Source: JAXMAZ01 sp046350115
Lineage (GTDB): Bacteria; Planctomycetota; Planctomycetia; Gemmatales; Gemmataceae
Reading direction: 5' to 3'
DNA: 64,000 nt
Assembly: GCA_046350115.1 (NCBI GenBank)
Contig: JAXMAZ010000019.1
Coordinates: 87,040 to 151,039 of the forward strand
Below the pieces are notes generated by a model. The model did no database searches. It saw nothing but the letters and a program-made list of their open reading frames with translations, and was not told the DNA's origin. Positions 27,436-36,495 of this stretch are shown piece after piece; position 1 is the first letter of the stretch, and each line of letters starts with the position of its first letter. A program made the position numbers and the translations under genes.

Positions 27436-27643
27436 GAGCCGCCCCAGGGTTTTCCTCCGCGCGAGCGAAGACCCACCCCGCCTTCCCGTCCCGTAGGGGC
27501 GAGTGGGGAAAGGCACCAACCCGCATTCTTCGAGGGTGTCCAGGTCGCCCGGCCGAACCCGCCTCGTCCGCGAAGAGTTCCGCCGCCCCACCTCCAAGAC
27601 CACGCGAGTGACGCCCTCCGGGCGGGCCGTCCTGCGGCTCCCC

Positions 27644-27970
27644 CACCTGTCCGCTCCGCGGTGTCGCCTCAAGCACCAGTCGCTCCGCTCCTTCTCCAGC
27701 TTGACCCGCCTCCGCTCCGCCCGCCCCACGCCAACCCTGCGGGCCGGCGTCACCCGCCTCCGGCCGACCCGCCCGGAGGTCGCCGTGTTTCCCCCGCCCC
27801 GCGGGGAGTTCCACCCCACCCCCGCCGGGCTCACGCCCGGCCCACCGGCGGACTCGGCCCGCCTCCGCCGCCCTCCGGCCCCACCTGTTCGCTCCGCTCC
27901 GTCGCCTCAAGGTCCGGACGCTCCGCTCCCTCTCCACCTTGACCCGCCTCCGCTCCGCCCACCCAACCCC
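27644..27970. repeat. C-rich region with an imperfect direct repeat
   Basis: The 706-base gap 27436-28141 has no convincing gene. Its plus strand is markedly C/T-rich and contains two related segments, about 27644-27735 and 27882-27970, both starting CACCTGT, sharing GTCGCCTCAAG and then TTGACCCGCCTCCGCTCCGCC. The spacing is about 238 bases. Short GCTCCGCTCC units recur throughout. It resembles a decayed tandem duplication; an open frame across it (27503-28087) has no protein-like composition. Confidence 0.5.
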
Positions 27971-28009
27971 GCCGGCCTGCGGTCGGCCCCGGCGGTCCTC
28001 GGCGACGAC

Positions 28010-28074
28010 TCGTTTCGGGCGGAGGAGCGGTTCGCCCCGTTGGGACTCATGAACCGCCCCTCCTCCCGAAACGA
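28010..28074. repeat. Large inverted repeat upstream of plasmid-type gene
   Basis: Arms 28010-28033 and 28051-28074 are inverted repeats of 24 bases with only two mismatches, around a 17-base loop. It starts with TCGTTTCGGG and ends CCCGAAACGA. It lies about 70 bases before the gene at 28142. It could be an operator, a leader hairpin or a recombination remnant. Confidence 0.55.
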
Positions 28075-28141
28075 TGTCTGGGGATAAGGGGCATTAACCC
28101 GGTCCCGGGCCGACGCTCGGGGCCACGACACACAGAGGCGC

Positions 28142-28732
28142 ATGACACACGACGAGAAACCCACCTACAACGGCTGGTCCAACTACGAAACCTGGGCCGT
28201 CAACCTGTGGCTCTCCAACGAGGAGGGGAGCTACCGCTACTGGACGGACCGCACCCGCGAACTGATCGCCGAATGCGCGGACGAGGACGCCGACCGCTCG
28301 GCGTTGGCGCGGCTCGCTGAGGAACTCAAGGAGTCGGTCCACGAGTCCTGCACGATCGAAAAAGCCAGCCTGGCCGCCGACCTGATGAACGCCGCCCTCG
28401 GCGAGGTCGATTGGTGTGAAATCGCCCGGTCGATGATCGACGAAACCCCGCCCGACCCGAAGTTGTCGCCGCTGTTCCCGCTCGGGCGGGTGGTGACCAC
28501 GCCGGGGGCGCTCGTCCAACTGACAGACGACGACCGCCGCGACGCACTCGCCCGGCACGCCCGCGGCGACTGGGGCGACACCGGCCCCGTGGACGGGGCG
28601 GAGAACGAACTGTCGCTGAAAGAGGGGTTCCGGCTGATGTCCGTCTACCGCACGCCCGCCGGCGTCACCTTCTGGGTCATCACCGAGGCCGACCGCAGCA
28701 GCACCGCGATCCTCTTGCCGACCGAATACTAA
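28142..28732 (+). CDS. Plasmid-associated accessory protein (DUF7249-like plus C-terminal domain)
   Basis: A 196-residue protein with two recognisable parts. The N-terminus has NGWSNYETWAVNLWLSNE, matching a family of small plasmid/phage-associated proteins (DUF7249-like, from memory). The C-terminus has RHARGDWGD...ENELSLKEGFRLMSVYRT...WVITEADRSSTAILLPTEY, a signature common in short plasmid-borne proteins of unknown function. The two are normally separate, so this looks like a fusion. No enzymatic motif is evident. It supports a plasmid or conjugative-element origin of this region. Confidence 0.75.
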   Translation: MTHDEKPTYNGWSNYETWAVNLWLSNEEGSYRYWTDRTRELIAECADEDADRSALARLAEELKESVHESCTIEKASLAADLMNAALGEVDWCEIARSMIDETPPDPKLSPLFPLGRVVTTPGALVQLTDDDRRDALARHARGDWGDTGPVDGAENELSLKEGFRLMSVYRTPAGVTFWVITEADRSSTAILLPTEY

Positions 28733-28794
28733 CCGACCACGCGGACCCGGCGACCGCGAGGGCGGGCCGGGCCGCAACTTTGGAGACCGCACAC

Positions 28795-29334
28795 ATGGAA
28801 ACAATACTCAACCCACTCTCAAGGGAGTCCGCCGTCCTCGTCACCGGCTACCCGCTGACCCGCGAGGAACTCCGCATCCTGGCCGCCCACTGGGCGACCG
28901 TCTACATCGAAGTATCCGCCGAAGCCACCCTGATGAACTCGGTCGGCAGCACCGACCTGCGGCTGTTCGAATACGTCGTCGCACGGCACCGCCTGATGGA
29001 GCCGATCCTGGGCGACGAGGCGATGACCGAGGCCGTCCGCGAGGCCGAGGCCCGCGTGCGGGGCCGCATCGGGGACACACTTTATGCCGCGTATCTGAAG
29101 GGGGAGTCGCCCCTCGGAGACCTGACGGAGTCTGGGGAGGCCGAACGCGAGCCGGGACCGCGTCCGGTCTTCCCGTGCGTGGTGTGCGGCGAGGACGTGG
29201 CCGCGGACGACGAGGAACCGACGTTTTGCGGCGGTGTGCATGCCCGTTGCCTGCCCGACCATGTGCGGGAGTGCGGCGTCTGCCGGCCCCACCCGCCGCT
29301 CGCCCGGAAAGCCGGTCTCGCCGGCCGGACCTAG
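28795..29334 (+). CDS. Protein with C-terminal zinc-ribbon-like motif, unknown
   Basis: A 179-residue protein. The N-terminal 110 residues are helical with no recognised family. The C-terminus has CVVCGED...FCGGVHARCLPDHVRECGVC, a Cys/His cluster that could bind one or two zinc ions. The frame opens at TTG 28780, but ATG 28795 is preferred because GGAG lies 9 bases before it. It sits 62 bases after the plasmid-associated gene, probably in the same transcript, and is followed by a terminator-like hairpin at 29401. Confidence 0.65.
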   Translation: METILNPLSRESAVLVTGYPLTREELRILAAHWATVYIEVSAEATLMNSVGSTDLRLFEYVVARHRLMEPILGDEAMTEAVREAEARVRGRIGDTLYAAYLKGESPLGDLTESGEAEREPGPRPVFPCVVCGEDVAADDEEPTFCGGVHARCLPDHVRECGVCRPHPPLARKAGLAGRT

Positions 29335-29400
29335 CGGAGGGCAGTGGTCGGGCGGCGGACGCCGTTCGGCCTCGACCCGGCCGTGTGGGGAAAAATGCCG

Positions 29401-29420
29401 ACGCGGCCTGACGGCCGCGT
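29401..29420 (+). terminator. Terminator-like hairpin
   Basis: ACGCGGCC (29401-29408), TGAC loop, GGCCGCGT (29413-29420), followed by TTTC. It is a perfect 8-bp stem 66 bases after the gene ending at 29334. Confidence 0.5.
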
Positions 29421-29513
29421 TTCGGTTCGCCATCCGGAAGGGGATGACCGGGCTGCACGGGAATCGGTGGACGACGGCCGCGGGCGGTTGCCGGCGGTCG
29501 TCGGGTGTGTCAG

Positions 29514-29554
29514 AAAGGGACAGGCGGAACCGGAGCCGTTCCGGTTCCACCTGT
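29514..29554 (-). terminator. Terminator after the small membrane-protein gene
   Basis: On the minus strand, ACAGG and GGAACCGGA arms (reading the plus coordinates 29520-29534) pair with TCCGGTTCC and CCTGT (29540-29554), with CCCTTT following the stem on the minus strand. It lies 14 bases beyond the stop at 29568, a normal terminator position for that gene. Confidence 0.6.
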
Positions 29555-29567
29555 CGTTTGGGGTCTG

Positions 29568-29927
29568 TTACATGCGGAACAGGTCAAGGAAACTCCTCAA
29601 CCCGTCGATCAGCAACTCGATGCCGCAGAGCAGCAAGCAGCCGATCACCACATGCAGCAGATCCCGGCCTTCGGGCCACCCTTTCGGAATGTCCCGGAGG
29701 CGGAACGGGGGCTTCGGGTTCATGAGCACCTCGGCCATGTGCTCACCGCTGTGGGCCTCCCCCGTGAAGAGCGCGATCGCGTCCGGCAGCTTCTTTTCCG
29801 TCAGGGTGTAAAGCCTGCCGTCCACCGCCTGGATGGCGATGGAATGAATCCGCCGGGTCAAGACCCGCCCGTTCTCGTAGTGCGTCACCTTGCAATACCA
29901 CTTGTCCTTGTCGGCTTGTAGGGCCAT
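29568..29927 (-). CDS. Small protein with C-terminal membrane helix, unknown
   Basis: A 119-residue protein with a basic, strand-rich N-terminal half (WYCKVTHYENGRVLTRRIHS) and one C-terminal hydrophobic helix (LLHVVIGCLLLCGIELLIDGL), so a tail-anchored or single-pass topology. The open frame starts at 29942, but the ATG at 29927 is preceded by AAGGA at the right distance, which decides the start. No family recognised. Terminators lie on both sides (29514 and 30052), so it is probably transcribed alone. Confidence 0.65.
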   Translation of the reverse strand: MALQADKDKWYCKVTHYENGRVLTRRIHSIAIQAVDGRLYTLTEKKLPDAIALFTGEAHSGEHMAEVLMNPKPPFRLRDIPKGWPEGRDLLHVVIGCLLLCGIELLIDGLRSFLDLFRM

Positions 29928-30051
29928 CGTCTTTTCCTTCATGAACCGGCTTGCAGCCGGTGTGGTTGTCGAATCCGGCGTCTTGCCGAACCCGATTTCA
30001 ACGGTCGCACGGACCGCTCAAGTCGAAACCACGCGATGGGGGCACCACGGG

Positions 30052-30081
30052 AAAAACAAGAGACCCGCACGGGGTCTCTTG
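30052..30081 (-). terminator. Rho-independent terminator of the transfer cluster
   Basis: CAAGAGACCC (30057-30066) and GGGTCTCTTG (30072-30081) form a perfect 10-bp stem with a 5-base loop. On the minus strand it is followed by TTTTT (30056-30052). This is the clearest intrinsic terminator in the window and would end minus-strand transcription coming from 36172 through 30441. The rest of the 498-base gap 29928-30440 shows no gene. Confidence 0.8.
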
Positions 30082-30388
30082 CGACGCAAAAAGCACGAAC
30101 GACGTTTTCAGCGGACTCGTTCTTGCCACCCCGGATGCCGTGAAACACGTTCCGGTTCGGGGTGCGCTCGCGTCTGTCGCCTTGGGTTGCACTTCCAGGC
30201 GGCGGGAAGGAACAGAGGGTGTAAAGCCTCAGCCACCGGTTGTTTTTTTACATTTCAGGGTTGGTTTGAAATGAGACGACGGGGTCGCGGGTCGGAGGCA
30301 CCTCGTTTCTCGCCCGGCCCGCGAGTGTGTTGGGGAAGTCGGTTCGGGACGCTCGGGGAGGCGGCCCCGACACGTCCTAAAATACCGC

Positions 30389-30410
30389 GACCCCGCCGGC
30401 CGGCGGGGTC
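30389..30410. repeat. Perfect 22-base palindrome
   Basis: A perfect 11-bp palindrome centred on CCGGCCGG, beginning GACCCC and ending GGGGTC, 31 bases beyond the stop of the coiled-coil gene. With no loop it is more likely a protein-binding or secondary terminator element than a classical hairpin. Confidence 0.45.
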
Positions 30411-30440
30411 GAAGTTGGGGCGATTCTCGGACGGGTGCGG

Positions 30441-31550
30441 TTACTTGCTGAGCAGCCCTTCCTCGACCAGGACCGGGCCGAGTTCGATGAGTAGGTCTTG
30501 CACCTTCTGGATCTTCTCCTGCTGGGCCGTGGACCACCAGTCCGTATACGCCGGGAGGACCAGCCGTGGCCGCACGTCGTCGGCCTTGCTGCCGGTGATG
30601 TCCGCCAGCTCGCCGAGGCCGTGGATGGTCTGCTCCAACGCCCCGACCTCCTGGAGGCGGCTGAACGACACCGGCTGTTTCTTGGCCGTCCGCTCGATGC
30701 CGAGCGCGCCCGCCTTGTAGCGGAACGGCTGGTGGTAGCCGGGGGTCAGGAGCGGGGCCAGAGTCTGCTTGACCTCCGGCGTCTGGATCTTCTTCAACTG
30801 CCGCTCCCGTTCGAGTTTCGCTTTCTCCGCGGCCACCGCGTCCTTGCCCTTCTCCTTCGTGATGTCGGCGTCGGTCTGGATGCGGCCGGCCTCGGCCAGC
30901 CGGGTCGAGCGGAGTTTGTCCAGTTTCGCCTCCTCGACCTTGCGTTCGAGTTCGGCGGCCTCCCGGACCTGTTTCTCTTTCATCTCCGCCCGCACCTTGG
31001 CCCGCTCCTTCTCGGTGGCCGTCGCCAGGGCGAGGGCCTCCGCCTCGGAGTCGGCCCGCACCGCCAGGTCGAGCGACTGCGTCGCGGCCGGCTGTCGGCC
31101 CCGCTTGGCGTCCGCCACGACGGCCTCGACCGTCCGCCGGTCCTGCTCCCAGACCCGCTTCAGTCCGGCCAGTTGCGTCGCCAGCCGGTCGAGTTCGCCC
31201 GCCACCTGGTCGCTCGGGGCCGAGGCGTCCTTGGAGTTCGCCTGCGACGCCCGCACCGGGGCGACCAGGTCGCCGGCGGCGCGGCGCATACGTTCGGCCG
31301 CGTCCTTTCCCGGGCGGTCCTTCTCGTAGACCGCCCGGAACCGGCCCAACTGGACCGGGTCGCCGGCCACCTTCTTGCCGTCGTCGTTGGCCAGGAGCGG
31401 CTGCACCGTCGCGTCGAACGTCGCGATCTCGGCCAGGCACTCGTCGGCCAGTCGGGTCACGTCGTCCGCCCGTGCGACGGCCAGGGCTTGCCGCGCCTTG
31501 GCGAACGCCAGCGCCTGCTGCTCGATGCCGCGGTCGGTCGCCAGCCGCAC
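30441..31550 (-). CDS. Coiled-coil protein of the transfer cluster, 5' end disrupted
   Basis: A 369-residue protein dominated by charged helices: AEALALATATEKERAKVRAEMKE and LERKVEEAKLDKLRS are classic coiled coil (residues about 180-265), followed by a compact C-terminal domain (GYHQPFRYKAGALGIERTAKKQ). No enzymatic motif. GTG 31550 is the only start in this frame after an in-frame TAA at 31658. Upstream of the TAA the same frame encodes a membrane helix (GALVSILFLGYVAP), and a Pro/Ala-rich linker joins the two, so the intact ancestor was probably a membrane-anchored coiled-coil protein. It follows the coupling ATPase on the same strand. Confidence 0.6.
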   Translation of the reverse strand: MRLATDRGIEQQALAFAKARQALAVARADDVTRLADECLAEIATFDATVQPLLANDDGKKVAGDPVQLGRFRAVYEKDRPGKDAAERMRRAAGDLVAPVRASQANSKDASAPSDQVAGELDRLATQLAGLKRVWEQDRRTVEAVVADAKRGRQPAATQSLDLAVRADSEAEALALATATEKERAKVRAEMKEKQVREAAELERKVEEAKLDKLRSTRLAEAGRIQTDADITKEKGKDAVAAEKAKLERERQLKKIQTPEVKQTLAPLLTPGYHQPFRYKAGALGIERTAKKQPVSFSRLQEVGALEQTIHGLGELADITGSKADDVRPRLVLPAYTDWWSTAQQEKIQKVQDLLIELGPVLVEEGLLSK

Positions 31551-31658
31551 GTCCGGCGATACGGCCGGGCCGGCCTTCGCCGCCCCGCCGTCCCGCGCCG
31601 CCGGCGCGTCCCACGGCTCGACCGCCGACGGCTGAGCGGTCGGTTTCGAGGGTCCTTA

Positions 31659-31792
31659 CTTCGAAGACCTGGGTGCGACGTAGCCCAGGAACAGGATGCT
31701 GACGAGGGCACCCCACTGTTTCAAGTTCTCGAAGAAGTCCCTCGCCGGGGCGGGAGGGCGGCGTGCCCCCGCCCGCCGTTCGCGTTCAACAT
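31659..31792 (-). pseudogene. Disrupted N-terminal membrane segment of the coiled-coil gene
   Basis: ATG 31792 has an excellent ribosome site (CGGAGGA, 7 bases upstream), but its frame stops after 23 codons. A frame shift of one base in the G/C-run region would join it to PARDFFENLKQWGALVSILFLGYV, which then meets TAA at 31658 in the same frame as the downstream 369-residue protein. Two lesions therefore separate the start from the main open frame. Confidence 0.5.
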
Positions 31793-31844
31793 GGGTTCGT
31801 CCTCCGGATCGCGGATGAAAAAGAATCGGCCGATGAAGGCACGG

Positions 31845-34545
31845 TTACAGGTTATCGTTGCGGAACCGCTCGTCCCGGTCCGTGCCGCCGGGCGGCGCAG
31901 GGGAGCGGCTTCTGGTCGGTCGGCTTGGCCGGCAGAGCGGGCGGCGTCGGGTCGTCCGGCAGGGTCGGCCACGGGGCGATCGCCCGCAGCAAGCACGTCT
32001 CGCGGTCGATGGGGAAGAGGACCGGATGACGGTCGTTCTTCCCGCGAACTGAGTATACCCGCTGCCGAACGTGAAGCGAATGAAACTCGATGCCGGGTCC
32101 GAACTCGCCGCCAGGATGACGTTCTTGGGGAGTGCGTCGCCGAGGGTTTCGCTGATCTGGAGCATCCCTTCGACCGCCTGCGACGGGTCGATCTCCCCGT
32201 CCCCCTCGGTCATGTCCTGGGTCCACGAGAACGTGTGATACGTCTGCACCCCGGACATCTCCCCGATCCGCTTCATGTCCGCGGGTCCGACGCCCGCAGG
32301 ACGTGCTTGACCGCCGTGTTCGAGTCCACCGTGTCGATCAGGTCCGCCTCGCTGGTCGAGTTGGCCGAGCGTCTGGTGGACCGGGACCAGGGTCACCCCG
32401 AGGCCGCGGATCATCGAGAAGAGTGGCTTGATGTTCTCCGCGATGATCTGCTGGAACTCGTCGATGAACAGGTAGACGCGGTTCCCTTTGACCCGGTTGT
32501 GGGCGGCGCACGAGAAGAGGGACCACAGGAACATCCGGGCGACGGTGGCCGCCGACAGCGGCTCCTGCGGGGAACTCAAGTTGAAGTAGACGACCTGCTT
32601 CCGCCGCAGCACGTCGGCCGCCTCGATCCGGCGGCCCGCCCCGGCCGGCAACTCGGCGTTCAGCGGGGCGATGGTCATCAGCCGGCTGGCGATCGCCCGC
32701 AGGTGGCCCGCGTCCTTCAGTTCCCGCACCGACAGGATGCCGCCGCCCCCGGGGTCGTTCAACAGGTCGAACAGGGCGGCCGCCGACTTCAGGTTCAGCT
32801 TCCGCATGAGCGCCTTGAGCGACATCTCGTTCTGCGAGGTGAAGTAGGCCCGCCCGTAGTCCACCCCGTAGTCGAGGGACATGCCCTGGAGCAGCGTTTC
32901 CGACTCCTGCTCGGGCGTCACGGCGGCGTGGTAGGACTGCTCGAACGGGTTGAACACCCAACTCGACCGGCCCCGCTCGGTGGTGAACCAGGAGAACGGC
33001 AACCCCGCCCGTTGGGCCTCGACCCGGCACGTCTCGAACAGGAGCGATGTCCCCCTTGAGGTCGAGCACCACCACCGAGCAGTCGTTGCGGGCCATCAAC
33101 TGGGCGGCGAGCGGGCCGGCGACGAGCGACGTCTTCATCGACCCGGTGTCGCCCGTCAGGTGGTAGTGCTGGTCGAGGATCGTTTTGTGCAGCAACACCG
33201 GGTAGTCGCCGAACAGGCTGAACCCGACGAGCAGGTGCTCCCGTTCGAGGACGTGTTGGGAATCGACCAGCCGGCTGACGTACACGTCCCATTCGCTGTC
33301 GGTCGTCCGCGCCCGCCCGCCCGGCGCTTCGAGGGCGAGGTAGAAGCCAACGAGCAGTTCGCCGACGGTCGCCCAGGCGACGACCGCGGTCAGGAACACG
33401 ACCCCGAGCGGGACCGCCACCAGCACCGTGACGACCCGCCGGGGGATCGACTCCCACCGCTCCTGTTCCAGACGTTCGATGTCGTCCTCCGTGACCGTCC
33501 GACTCCGGACGAGCGCCGCGGCCTCGTGCCGCGCTTCGCCGGGCGGGAGTTGCGAGAGGTAGTCGCGCTCGTGCGGGAGGAGTTGGCCTTGCACGGGCCG
33601 GGCCGTCACGGCCGGCGGCCAAACGGGCGGCACGACGACGGCCGCCGCCAGCCCGGCCACGAGCAGTGCGATCAGGAGGAAGTGCTTGCGGGCGTCCACA
33701 TCGACGAGCCGGCGGAGGGGGAAGCGGAACACCCCGGCGGCCGGCGTGCGGTGCCGGTTGTAGCTGGCGAAGACGACGAGCAGTTCCCACAACACCCGGG
33801 CCGTCAGCCCGAGCGAGAACCCCTCGTCCCGCGCGAACACCCGCCGCACCAGGATGATCAGTCCGAGGAAGAGGACGAACCCGACGCCGGCCAGCGGCGG
33901 GGCGAGCGGGTTGCGGCCCTCGAACCCGAGTTGAACGACGACGAGGACGCCGAACAGATACGCCGCGAGCAGGAAGACCGGGGCCAGCACCGTCGCCCGC
34001 GCCGCCGGCAGTTGTTCGCATACCGCCCACCGGCCGGGGTGCGGGAAGTAACCCTGCCACTCCCGGCCCACGTCGCCGTAGACCTTCGGGTTCGCCGCCA
34101 TCCAGGCGACGACCTGCCGGGCGTAGACGAGGGCCAGTCCGGCGAGGGCAGCGACGGCACACGGAAAGGCGACAAGGTAGCCGGCGAGGTGGGGCGGGAC
34201 GGTCGCGTGCAGGGCGACGCACCCGACCAGCACGGCGGAGAGCCAGAGGCGGAATTCGCCCGTCCGGCTCGGGGCGTCCGCATCGGGCCGGGTGGCGTCG
34301 GGGACGACCCACCAGACCATCCCGAACAGGGCGACGGCCGCGTAGCCGAGGTAGTCGGGGACCAGGAACCGGACCGTGATGGCGGCCACGACAGAGACGC
34401 CGACGGCGAACGTCAGGGCGTCCCGGGTGAAGCGGATTTCGGTCTCGACATCCGGGCGGGTGCGGTAGTTGAGTTCGGTGCCGTCGGTCGGCGGCAGGGA
34501 CGCGGCGTCGAGGGTGTCGTTCGTCTCCGAGGTGGGAATCCGCAT
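31845..34545 (-). pseudogene. TraD/VirD4-like conjugative coupling ATPase, frameshifted
   Basis: Type IV secretion coupling protein that would bring DNA to a transfer channel. Reading from ATG 34545, there are several membrane helices (residues about 46-340), then LTGDTGSMKTSL, a Walker A, and VVVLDLKGD, a Walker B-like strand. The frame is lost near 33050 and continues in another frame as LLFETCRVEAQRAG...WVFNPFEQSYHAA. Later motifs are YLFIDEFQQIIAENIKPLFSM and LVPVHQTLGQLDQ. Two compensating shifts lie at about 32370 and 32285, and a further one near 32045. The start overlaps the end region of the replication-relaxation gene by position (4-base gap). At least four indels make it a pseudogene unless they are sequencing errors. 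Confidence 0.75.
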
Positions 34546-34548
34546 GCG

Positions 34549-35238
34549 TCAACCGCCCGTGAGCAACTCTCCCAGTTCCGGCACCACGGCGACCCGCACC
34601 CGCACCGGCCCGCGGTGGCTGGCCCGAACGGCCGTTTCCAGTTCGAGACACTTCTCAGTATACCCGGTGAGAATGACGAGTTGGAAGCGGCCGGCCAGGA
34701 TGAGGTCACGGAACGCCGGCAGCCGATACCGCTGCGAGATCACCTTGCGGACCTTCGCCGCCATCCGCTTCGGCGCGGTCGCCCGGTCGAACAGGAACAT
34801 GCCGAGCGTGAACCGCCCCTCGACCTCCTCTTTGAAATAGTTCGACCGGCACTGCCCCGGCTTGCACAGGTCCGGGTGGCCGGCCTGGAACTTGGCCGCC
34901 GTGTAGCGTTTCACCCCGCGGGCGACGCAGAAGCACGCGGCCCCGACAGCCCCCGGGAACGACTGCTCGGTGAACGGCACCGGCTCCCGCACCTTCGCCC
35001 CGACCAGCCGGCACGCCCGCGGGGCCAGGACGTAGTAGGCCGCCTTCGGGTTGAGTCGGAACTTCCGCAGGTAGTTGAGTTGGACGAGCCGGAACGTGAC
35101 CTTGCGGACCGCCCGCAGGTCGGCCACGTCCGGGAAGAAGACCCGTCGGAACAATTCGTCCGTGCCGAGGCGGTATTGGCCGACGAACCCCAGGAGTTGG
35201 CGGTCGCGTTCGGACAGGTCGTGTTTGCGCTTGGCCAT
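34549..35238 (-). CDS. Replication-relaxation-like winged-helix protein
   Basis: A 229-residue protein resembling the replication-relaxation family of conjugative and plasmid elements. It starts MAKRKHDLSERDRQLLGFV, giving the HTH-like helix pair with YRLGTDELFRRVFF, then LRKVTFRLVQLNYLRKF. The middle and C-terminal part carries LRASRTCRLVG-type turn and a nuclease-like alpha/beta pattern with Cys pairs (CKPGQCRSNYFK). Family assignment is from the N-terminal winged-helix and context. It is 4 bases upstream of the coupling ATPase and 5 bases downstream of the neighbouring related gene, so one operon. Confidence 0.6.
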   Translation of the reverse strand: MAKRKHDLSERDRQLLGFVGQYRLGTDELFRRVFFPDVADLRAVRKVTFRLVQLNYLRKFRLNPKAAYYVLAPRACRLVGAKVREPVPFTEQSFPGAVGAACFCVARGVKRYTAAKFQAGHPDLCKPGQCRSNYFKEEVEGRFTLGMFLFDRATAPKRMAAKVRKVISQRYRLPAFRDLILAGRFQLVILTGYTEKCLELETAVRASHRGPVRVRVAVVPELGELLTGG

Positions 35239-35243
35239 CGCGG

Positions 35244-35873
35244 TCACCACAGTTCGTAGGGGAGGGATTTCTCGGCACACGCCGCGTGGAAGTCCCGCAG
35301 CCGTTCGTCGCGATACGCTCCGCCGAAATCGACCGCCCGGACCAGCCTGCCGCCGGCGTCGCACAGCACCGCGTCGGGGATTTTCGTCCACCCCCAGCGG
35401 GCGGCGACGGCGTCCTCGCCGACCCACTGCCCCCGCCAGTTCAGTCCACAGTCGCGGTAGCGGAGGAAGATTTCGCCGACGTGCAGGTCGTGCGTCGTCT
35501 GGCAGGCGTTCTTCACGACGCCCGGCGTCGAGCCGCCGAACACGTCGAGCGCCCGCCGCCCGGCCACCGCGACCTCGGTCTGCACGGCCGGGCAGTCCCA
35601 CCGCTCCCGGCACCAGTCTTCGAGCAGCGAATAGTCCGGCTCGGCCTCGCCCGGTGCCCACACGAAAATCGGCCCCGATAATTCGAGCAGCGGGCGGGCC
35701 AGGACCGTGACCGGGGTCAGCCACTTCGCCTGGGCGAGCCGGTTCACGTCCGCCCGCGCCCGCCAGCGGGCGTCCCGGTTGGGCGGCCACCACCCGCGGG
35801 CGACCTGGTCGATCGACAGAATTCGCAGGTGGTGGCAGAGGACGACGCAGAGTTCTTTTTCCCGGCGGGTCAT
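35244..35873 (-). CDS. Second replication-relaxation-like protein
   Basis: A 209-residue protein with an N-terminal helical domain (MTRREKELCVVLCHHLRILSIDQVARGWW) like winged-helix plasmid proteins, then RADVNRLAQAKWL, and a C-terminal alpha/beta domain with KIPDAVLCDAGGRLVRAVDFGG that resembles the PD-x-(D/E)xK-like end of replication-relaxation proteins. The IPDA...AVDFGG pattern lacks a clear E/K pair, so nuclease activity is doubtful. ATG 35873 overlaps the stop of the upstream gene as ATGA (35870-35873). Its stop is 5 bases before the start of the next relative. Confidence 0.55.
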   Translation of the reverse strand: MTRREKELCVVLCHHLRILSIDQVARGWWPPNRDARWRARADVNRLAQAKWLTPVTVLARPLLELSGPIFVWAPGEAEPDYSLLEDWCRERWDCPAVQTEVAVAGRRALDVFGGSTPGVVKNACQTTHDLHVGEIFLRYRDCGLNWRGQWVGEDAVAARWGWTKIPDAVLCDAGGRLVRAVDFGGAYRDERLRDFHAACAEKSLPYELW

Positions 35874-36172
35874 GGGGAACCCTCCGGGCCTTTCGGCGGC
35901 CGGCCGCGCTTGCGGGCTTCGAGCGACTCTCCGGTCGGCGACGGGAGGTGCGGGCGGGGCGGGAGCGACGGCGGGCGGGCGACGGTGACGGCGGGCGGCG
36001 GGGGCGGTGACGCCGGCGGCTCCGGCGGGCCGGCGATTTTCGCCACGAACAGTTCCGCTGCCTGGGACGGGTCGTGCGCCCCCGGGGATTCGAGGAGTTC
36101 CAGGGCGTCGTAAATGCCGGCGAGAGCCGCGTCCCGCGCCAGCCGCCGCACGTATTCGGAGAACGAGAACAT
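35870..36172 (-). CDS. Small Pro-rich protein at head of transfer operon
   Basis: A 100-residue protein with a short N-terminal helical domain (MFSFSEYVRRLARDAALAGIYDALELL) and a long Pro/Ser/Ala-rich tail ending in an AT-hook-like KRGRPPKG. ATG 36172 has GGAGG 7 bases upstream, the best ribosome site in the cluster. It overlaps the next gene by 4 bases and heads the minus-strand transfer operon. The RGRPPK motif suggests minor-groove DNA binding. Function unknown. Confidence 0.65.
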   Translation of the reverse strand: MFSFSEYVRRLARDAALAGIYDALELLESPGAHDPSQAAELFVAKIAGPPEPPASPPPPPAVTVARPPSLPPRPHLPSPTGESLEARKRGRPPKGPEGSP

Positions 36173-36495
36173 GATTTTCCTCCGCGTGCCCGGTGCCCCT
36201 TGTGGCACCGGGTCACACGGGCCAAGATAAAATTGTCCGCATCGGTTCCTCAGCCGAGCCTGGGGGGAATCTCGGGCGGGTTTCGGGCCGTTCGGTTGGC
36301 CGATTCTTGGCCGCTGTCGCGGACCGACATGGTGCGGTGTCCCGGTCCGCTTGCGGTTGCCCAGAGCCATTCCCGATCGGGAGTTGCGGCAATGGGTGGT
36401 CCCGCGGTAAGCCTGCCCACTCCGGGACGAAAAAATGCCCGCGGATATTCCGCCGCGAATTACGGCGGGCGGCTACTTCGGCGAGGGATGACTCG
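36173..36495. other. Divergent gap between transfer operon and kinase gene
   Basis: About 320 bases between divergent genes. A GGTGCC/GGCACC hairpin lies at 36190-36207 next to the transfer operon start. A relatively AT-rich patch (AAGATAAAATTGT near 36222) could hold a promoter, but no clear -35/-10 pair was recognised. No gene is evident here. Confidence 0.4.

Noticed and set aside
27503..28087. 194-codon open frame on the plus strand
   Set aside because: Composition is Pro/Arg/Ser-rich without structure, it spans the direct repeats, and it lacks a ribosome site. It looks like a GC-rich spurious frame.
31721..31996. 91-codon minus-strand open frame covering the end of the coupling ATPase
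   Set aside because: Its upstream part is an out-of-frame reading of the ATPase end; only the strong start at 31792 within it is meaningful.
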